Shown in pieces: positions 57,184-64,000 of a DNA stretch of 64,000 nucleotides (its first letter is position 1; each line of letters opens with the position of its first letter). The DNA is from Cephalotus follicularis (lineage: Eukaryota > Streptophyta > Magnoliopsida > Oxalidales > Cephalotaceae). The stretch covers positions 524,417 to 588,416 of the forward strand of contig BDDD01000178.1 in NCBI GenBank assembly GCA_001972305.1, given 5' to 3'. Position numbers and translations under genes: made by a program. The notes under the pieces were generated by a model, which saw nothing but the letters and a program-made list of their open reading frames with translations, did not search any database and was not told the DNA's origin.

Positions 57184-57771
57184 TGTCACGCCCTGAACCG
57201 TGGGTTGGGCCTCACGACTTGACACATGACAATCCGTACAATCATCATAAAAATTAACCATGAAAAATTTAAACTTAAATAAATCATGAACATAATTCTT
57301 TATTTAATGTGTCGATATACAGACCCAGTTCAAAAACATATAAAATACACTACTATAACCAGTAGATAATAAAAATAAATACATAGATTATTCTTTGAGA
57401 ATCCAACCATAAAGCGTACTGCAGAGGAGGAGGATCTTACTTCCCCCTTTATCCTTGACGCTGTTGCGATGTGCCACCACTACTTGTTCCTGTACTTGGC
57501 TTATTCAAAGGAATGGGTGAGCAACTCTGGGGGTTGTGTAGGTTACCACATATACGGGCACATACCAAAGGAACAACCAATAAATGTAGAGGAGAAATAA
57601 ATATGCATGCCTACATGAATGCAGATCACAAACCATAACATAACATAATCATCCTTTGTCCTCGAACTACTCTACTCAAATCATACATATCAATCACTTA
57701 ACAGAGGAGTCTAGTCTGGTCATCCTATGGTCTGGTCAATATATAAGGTTCACCTTTAGGCTCACCTGCCC

Positions 57772-57955
57772 GCGGAATTCTCCTCCAGGTTCAATGCCGA
57801 GCGGAATTCTCCCTTTGCTCACCTGCTCTGGCAGTTCACCCTTTGGATCACTAGCTCTGGCGGAATTTACCTTTAGGTTCACTGTTGGTGGATTCGCCCG
57901 AGATGACCTGCCTCGCGGAGTTCACCCCTTGGGTTCACCTGCTCGGCGAAATTCT
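57772..57955. repeat. Tandem GCGGAATTC repeat, about 29 bp
   Basis: GCGGAATTC-like cores start at 57772, 57801, 57830, 57860, 57888, 57915 and 57946, with TTCACCTGCTC-like spacers. Confidence 0.85.
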
Positions 57956-60297
57956 CCCTTGTTGGGCTCGCCTGCCTGGGTCCATCTATATAATTCCTTT
58001 CCTTTTACATTCCATTTTCTAAATCTATTTCCTTCCTTTTATTATTTCCTTTTTATCTCTTTGTCCATTAAGCGCGTCCCGGGTATAAAAAGAGCACGGC
58101 ACCTTCTCATGCTCACTATACTTAACAAATTCATGCATGTAAACTCTCTCAATTACCTTATTCTTCACCTGCCCGGGGTCGCATACCTACATACTCATTT
58201 CCTCACTTTATGATTGCATGCAGGGAGTATGACAGGGATGCATGCACACACATATACCATTTCCTTCTTCAATAACGCATGCAAGGCTATATTCATCACA
58301 TAATTACCTGCCTAGGGACGCATGCCTATACTTATCCAACTCCCTTCTTCATGACGCATGTAGGGAGGTCATGCCAGGGGACGTATATGTACTCATATTC
58401 CATTTCCTTTCCACGTAGGTGCATGTAGGGGACAACTCCAGGGGACAATGCATGCATAGTATGCATACTTGGCTCATAGCATCGAAGAACTTAGTGTCCT
58501 CTCATGCTTGACGAAGCTAGAGGAGGATCATAATGCGAGCATGGTAGGGAAGAGCCATGGATGGCTCCTTTAGCATTGGCACATAGCATATGTTACCCCT
58601 GGCGTCGTCACCTCGACGCCTGTCCTCCCAGGAGTTGTCACCTCGGGCTCGTGACATTCCTGGCATGGCATCTCGGCATGACTCCTTTGGCGTCACCACC
58701 TCGGGCACATGGCACCCCAGGCATTGACAGAGCAGCTCGGGCATGTTTACCCTGGCATCACATCTGTAATACCCCATACCTGTTTTTAGAGGATTATATT
58801 TTAAGGTCTTGTTTGGCTCATGGGAAGGATTAAGTGGGATTGGTGGCTTATTTAAAACATGTGGACAAGAATGGTTTAAGTTTTATATTATTATTTTGGT
58901 TAGCTTCTTGAAGAAGCTTGTTGTTCCCAATGTTGTGTTGGGATAAGAAGGTGTTGGAGTTGGTAGTTCTTCTTGGTAAGTGAGTTCGGTTTTTGGAGAG
59001 AGAGAAAGAAAGGGAGAGCTCTAGTCTTCTTCTTCCTTGCCGAGAGTTGGAATCTTTGTCTTGCTTATGAGCTTTGGAGGTGAGCTCCCACCTTCTCTGG
59101 TTTCGGTAAGGGCATGGTGGTACGTTGTGCTCGGGCCGAGGAAGAGGATGATGGCCTGGTTTGGCTAGTTATGTTATCTTTATGTATGTGTTTGTGTTTC
59201 TTCCTAGGTTGATTCGTGTTAGTTTTGTAGACGACGGTCCCGTTGCTGAGACGGAGCACCTCGGCGTTGGTCGGCGATAATGTGTGGGGTGTTTCTGTGA
59301 GTGGGACATTCTCCTATTTCTTTTATTGATATTTACGTGTGCCTATTATTGTCCTCTTGTTGAATGTTTTCCTTGGGGATTTGGATCCCAGTTATTCTTG
59401 TATATTTGTGTTCTTGATCTAGGATGAGCTTGAGAGCTCGGTTGGTCCTCAGGATGGTGTATTTTCATCTTCGGATGTGTTGTTATCTTTGTTGATGATT
59501 CTCTCCTTATAGCGTGGTTTTCCTCTGTTATGAGGGGTGCATGAAATTGTGCAGTTTGGTTTCTTGGTTTTCCCCTGGTTGTACGGATAAAGGGTAGCGA
59601 GCTGAGGATCGGATAGATACTAGTGAACGAGGTCCGGATAGATACTAGCGGACGAGGTCAGGATAAAATCTAGCAAGCGAGGCCTGGATATGTGTGTGTG
59701 TGTGGTGTCATGGTGTATGACGGCAGACCAGGGGATGTGGTGATGTGTGTTTGTCTTCCTCTTCCTTATTTGTTGTCCCCCGGCATGGTTATTATTTGTT
59801 GATGATGATATAATCTTCCATTGGACTCTTATACTTGTTGATATTTGACTCTCTTGACAGGCTCCGAGGAGCTGGATGTTGTCATGTGGTTAAGTTGTAC
59901 ATTCTTTTATTGTCCCCTGATATATTCTTGTTTCTCCCAGTTGGGTATGACCTAATATATGTTTCCTTGTGCGTCCAATGGTTGTGGATGCTGTGGAGAA
60001 TGCTTGTTCTTCCTCACTAGTCATTTGGACTAATCCCCTCCCAGTTGTTTTGGAGAGGAAGCTGTTGTTACTGTCAGGGCATTCTTTTGGGTTGACAAGG
60101 TAGTCTGCGGGGGATGAGCATAAATGCCGGCTTCACGGGCTCATCCTTGCATGCATTCATGGGGGAATATGGGTTTTATTCTTTTTTTTTATGGTCCTCG
60201 GCCTAAGGAGGAAATGATATTCTTTTGTATGGGTCCTCGGCTTTTGAGCAGGGGATGATATTTTGTGAACAAGATATATATTATTTTGGAATGATAA

Positions 60298-62979
60298 TGT
60301 GACACCCCCGAACGGCGGGAGTCCTTACCGGTTCATAGTCCGAAACTAAACATAACCTATCATGAAACATGGCTCAATTTTATTCTTTTTATCAAAATGT
60401 TAACTCATCTTTTATTCAATTTGCGTGATGGTCATAACATAACATTTATAATCTAAGACATAGTATGAAAACTTTATTCATAAACTGAAAACTAAAACAT
60501 AAACCAAAACTGAAACATAATCCAAAGGCATAAACTGAAAGGCATAATATTGTTCAAATAGGGGTTCTAACATGACCACAAAATAACTAAGCATAAACGG
60601 TTCCATCTCCTAAGTGGTCCTTATCATAGGTGACATCTCGATCATCACACATTGCCCGGATGCTGTCCCAGAATACCTGCCGCATGGAAACAAAAACGCG
60701 GCTGAGCAAACCTCATTACGGATATAGAATCATAAAACATAAAACGATAATTTAAAAGATAGAAAATACCTGAATCTTTAAATATCGTATACCTTATGCA
60801 TAAAATAATTTAACATTATTTTCAAAAGCGAGGGTAAGTAGTCATACAATCAATTCAAAACGAATATCCAATTTTCAAAGCGTTATTCAATTTCAAAAAA
60901 TAATCCAAGTTCAAAATTTCAAAACATATTCAAAACAAAAAACAAACAGAGACTTATCCGATTCCATAATCTCATCTCAGAGATCCAAAGCGCATACACA
61001 TATGCGTAATTGCAATGGGTTTGCAAGGCACACATGCCAAACGCCTCTATCACACATATCGGATCCATAAGTCCACATCATGGGACTTATTCATAACATA
61101 GAGAGATGTCGTAGTCAAATCACACTGCTACGGAAGTGTCATGTCCCCGTGCCAGGCCTACGACATGCCTACGGTACCTCCATAGGTAGGAAATATCTCT
61201 GTGTATATCCTTATTTCAAAAACATTGCTTTATTTCTAAAACAATTTAAAAACTTAAACACATTTTCTAAACATTTTCTGGACATGGCAGAATCATTACA
61301 TAGCATCAACTCATTTATTTTCCACTGTAAAGAGATGATAGTATCATATTTCTTAACATGTCATAGCATAAAGTCAAGAACATTAAATTCGCAAAATGTC
61401 AACTGACTTTTATTTTCAAAATCGTATCGAATCATAAAACATGGCCAAGTTCATTAAAACAGCAGGAATCACATTTGAATTCATTTCAGTAAAACCGTAG
61501 GAAGAGACCAATAACAAAGAATCGGTACGTTATCCATAAAGTAAAACTATCTTTTATTTACTACAGTAAAACCGATAGGAGGGTATCAAGGAACGAAAAT
61601 CCGTACCTTAAGCGATCACAACAAAGATAGAGGAATTGATCAACAATTTTAAAAGTCCCTCGAAGCACAAAAATCTAAAAGATACAATATCATTCATATA
61701 AGGATTCAAAAATCACTTCCAAACATCAAACAGTAATTTAGCAGTGTCAAAAGCATACTCCAAATCATTACAAAACCAAACGGATAACAAAACTTGAAAC
61801 CAAAAAATTTACTGGACAGAACCAGCCGACTGTATCAAAATCCAGTAGACTGTTCAAAGGTGGCAGTAGACTGTATTGCATAGGCAGTCGACTACTCAAA
61901 CTGGGTTAAATCCAGTCAACTGTGACAGGGGTCCAGACGACTATGCAAGGCAACCAGCCGAATGTTTCTTAAGACAGTCGACTACACAAGGCAAAACAGA
62001 CGACTGTTTAAATGGACAGCAGACTGTTCTGCTCGAAAGAACAACAAAACACAGAAGTTTCAATAAAAAATTTCTGTCAAACTTCCAATATTACAATACC
62101 AGATGATCATAGCTATATTCATAGGACTTATGTGATATATCCGTTGAATTAAAAGCATAAAAAACAAGAAATTTATGCCATTAGTGATCATGCTTTTAAG
62201 AGAGGCAATTTCAATTCATTGCATGTATATCTATGTAATCAATTTTCTATCAAACACTAATTGCTAGTTTCAAAATCTGTTTATTACCATTACAAGTCAC
62301 TTCAACACTTGCTAACGATTTCATAAACAGCAGTAGAACATATATGACAGGAATAAAAATCGAACTATAACAGTTTATGTATACATCATAACAAAACAGG
62401 ATAACCATATACTAATTGAACCATGATACACAAACCTGATATGATGAACAATGGGGGACACAGCAATTTCTAAATCATGCAGGTTCGGTTCTAGGCACAA
62501 TGACACAGTAGAGGCATAAAAGGTGAATGATGGCATACATATACAATATGGGAAAGGCAATTTAGGTCATGGTAAGGAAAAAGGAATCCAAAATCTAATG
62601 AGATAAGGAAAGAGAGCAAGAATTTCGAGATTGAGGGTGAGAATATCAGTTTTGTGAGGGAGAGGGAAGAGAGGAAATAAGGAAAATAAGTCTTTTAACC
62701 AAAAATAAAGATTTTGTTTCTTAATAAAAAAAATTTGCCAATTATAATAATAATAACTGATTTTAAAATACAAAACAATTAATTTTTATTTTTCCCATAA
62801 TCCTTATTCCATTAATTTATCAAAAGCCCAAAGATGGTATTATTTAGCCTAAGACATAAAAGCCCAAAAATTATAATATCATATAGCCCATAAATTAAAA
62901 TAGGCCAAAATAATATAACAACCAACATAAAATCAAACAAAAATCCAAAAATATGCATATGAACAAACGGGTTATTACA
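60298..62979 (-). mobile_element. Solo LTR F
   Basis: 2682 bp, TGTGACACCCCC...GGGTTATTACA, flanked by gataa at 60293-60297 and 62980-62984. Minus orientation is judged by the CACCCCCGAAC end. It carries a CAGTCGACTG array at 61823-62026. No coding sequence. Confidence 0.93.
61823..62026. repeat. CAGTCGACTG array of solo LTR F
   Basis: Starts are 61823, 61843, 61864, 61885, 61913, 61934, 61955, 61975, 61997 and 62017: steps of 20-22 bp with one of 28. Confidence 0.92.
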
Positions 62980-63215
62980 GATAATATGATGTGTTCGTGA
63001 GATGAATTATTGCGTTTAATGAAGAGATTTCATGTTTTTACTTGAAACGCTGTGTTACGATCTTCTGCTTGTTTACCGAGAAGGTTACCCGAGGTCGGGC
63101 AGGTGGGGGATCTCCCCAGGGTGGGGGTCAACCTGTGGGGCTCATGTCCTGACCTCGGGGTTGTTAGTGCTGGGATGGTTTATGTTGTGGTCTGGCACTT
63201 GTCATCGGGCTTTGT

Positions 63216-63365
63216 CCGAGGAGAACATGTTGTCAGAGGAGACGTCCGAGGAGAACGTGTTGTCCGGGGAGGACATACCCGAGGAGGTCATGCCCGGGGA
63301 GGACATGTCCAAGGTTAGTCGTCCAATGAGGACATGCCCGAGGATGGCTCATCCGAGGAAGGCAT
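63216..63365. repeat. CCGAGGAGGACATG repeat, about 15 bp
   Basis: Starts at 63216, 63231, 63246, 63264, 63279 and 63294, then weaker copies. Near-regular 15-bp steps inside solo LTR E. Confidence 0.75.
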
Positions 63366-64000
63366 GTCTTAGGATGGAGGTGCAGTCCTGGCTTGCAATA
63401 CGTCATGTTGTGTTGGGTGGTGTTGGCATCCCCTGCCCGGGACCCCAGGCAAGACGTAGTGTTACGTTCTCTGCCCTGGCTCCCTCCCCTAGAATGTTCC
63501 TTTAGTGGAACGGTGCATTTGGACAATGGTTGTTGTGTGTGTTCCCTTTAGTTAAACGGTGAGTTTTGAAATGGTTTTGTGTAAGGGTTATTTATAGTTA
63601 TGCCATTTCCTGTTTTGTTTTCTTCCCTGCCAGGAGTTGTGGCGTTGTTTTGGCTTAGAGGAGATGGGAAATTCCTCCTTCCTACCGGGCGATTCGTCCG
63701 GGGTGGTTATCCTGAGGGACGGTTTGTCACAACATCTCCTCGGGCGCATGTCACCTCGGGCATCGTCTCCTCAGCGCATGTCAACTCGGGCATCGTCTCC
63801 TCGGGCGCAAGTCACCTCGGGCATCGTCTCCTTGGCACCTCGGGCGTCATGCGTTTCATGCCTTGGACTCATGATCCTTGCTCTCTGGTGTTCACGTAAA
63901 AAGAATGTTTTAAAATTTATAGCCGCAAGTGCACGGATCATGCAGTAACGGGTCGAACGCAGGGAAACGTAAACTAGTTATAATTTATCCAACCTAGGCG

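Larger units (their letters stand above)
58765..63731 (+). mobile_element. Solo LTR E, split by solo LTR F
   Basis: TGTAATACCCC...GGTTTGTCACA, flanked by acatc at 58760-58764 and 63732-63736. Native length is about 2280 bp after removing 60298-62984. It holds a short purine-rich tandem repeat at 63216-63365. No domain was found. Confidence 0.92.
57184..64000 (-). repeat. LTR D (partial, runs off the window) with nested LTRs
   Basis: Begins TGTCACGCCCTG inside gypsy B (possible TSD acctc at 57179-57183). Its pieces are 57184-58759 and 63737-64000, joined across solo LTR E. Both pieces carry CTCGGGCAT-type short repeats, supporting continuity. No coding sequence was recognised. The 185-codon plus-strand frame 57656-58213 is read through tandem repeats. 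Confidence 0.65.

Noticed and set aside
57656..58213. 185-codon plus-strand open frame
   Set aside because: It reads through the 29-bp tandem repeat of LTR D. No domain, and composition follows the repeat.

Overview
This is nuclear DNA of a flowering plant. It is a dense nest of LTR retrotransposons, with tRNA-iMet-type primer sites (TGGTATCAGAGC), Copia and Ty3/gypsy (Tekay/Del-like) reading frames, a hAT-type MITE and remains of a plant mobile domain (PMD) ORF. The species cannot be named from the sequence. I found no intact host gene, rRNA or tRNA, and every transposon reading frame of any length is broken. A 399-base assembly gap lies at 30794-31192.

Layout, left to right. 1-1380 is part of an old LTR (family alpha, minus strand). 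It runs into a decayed minus-strand PMD ORF (1381-1601, 7585-8020, 10856-12200). That ORF is cut by Copia-1 (1602-7584, TSD ttctg), a solo LTR (8021-10850, TSD ggaac) and a GC-rich hAT MITE (11292-11594, 8-bp TSD gttctcga). Next comes an LTR-like repeat (12201-13225 and 20603-21142) split by Copia-2 (13226-20602, TSD ctacc), which carries an extra ORF downstream of pol and an inverted gag. A truncated LTR (21143-22175) follows. A second alpha LTR (22176-28489) holds two nested solo LTRs (22584-24861, TSD cctta; 25797-28189, TSD ctggc/cttgc). An old minus-strand gypsy (gypsy A, about 28491-54720) follows. Its LTR is split by a solo LTR (30297-33121, TSD cttag), and its integrase is split by a 19-kb array LTR-INT-LTR-INT-LTR (34620-53739) with a single TSD pair (caatc). 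The right end has gypsy B (54908-57183), cut by LTR D (57184 to the window end). LTR D contains solo LTR E (58765-63731, TSD acatc), which contains solo LTR F (60298-62979, TSD gataa).

Two results stand out. First, at least seven different LTR families here, both Copia and gypsy, carry arrays of short palindromes with a shared TCGA core: CAGTCGACTG, AAAGACRTCGAYGTCTTT and AAAGCGTCGACGCTTT. They are spaced at 21 bp (two helical turns) with poorly conserved spacers. I know of no description of such a shared array and consider it the best candidate for something new. Second, the 19-kb gypsy array records its own history: one insertion, then a second insertion in one LTR that became a solo LTR, then unequal recombination between LTRs that duplicated an already defective element.

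Nothing here works together as a pathway. The interactions are insertions, promoter disruption, deletion and recombination. Element borders are strong where a TG...CA end and a matching TSD are given. Where they are not given, borders are estimates.
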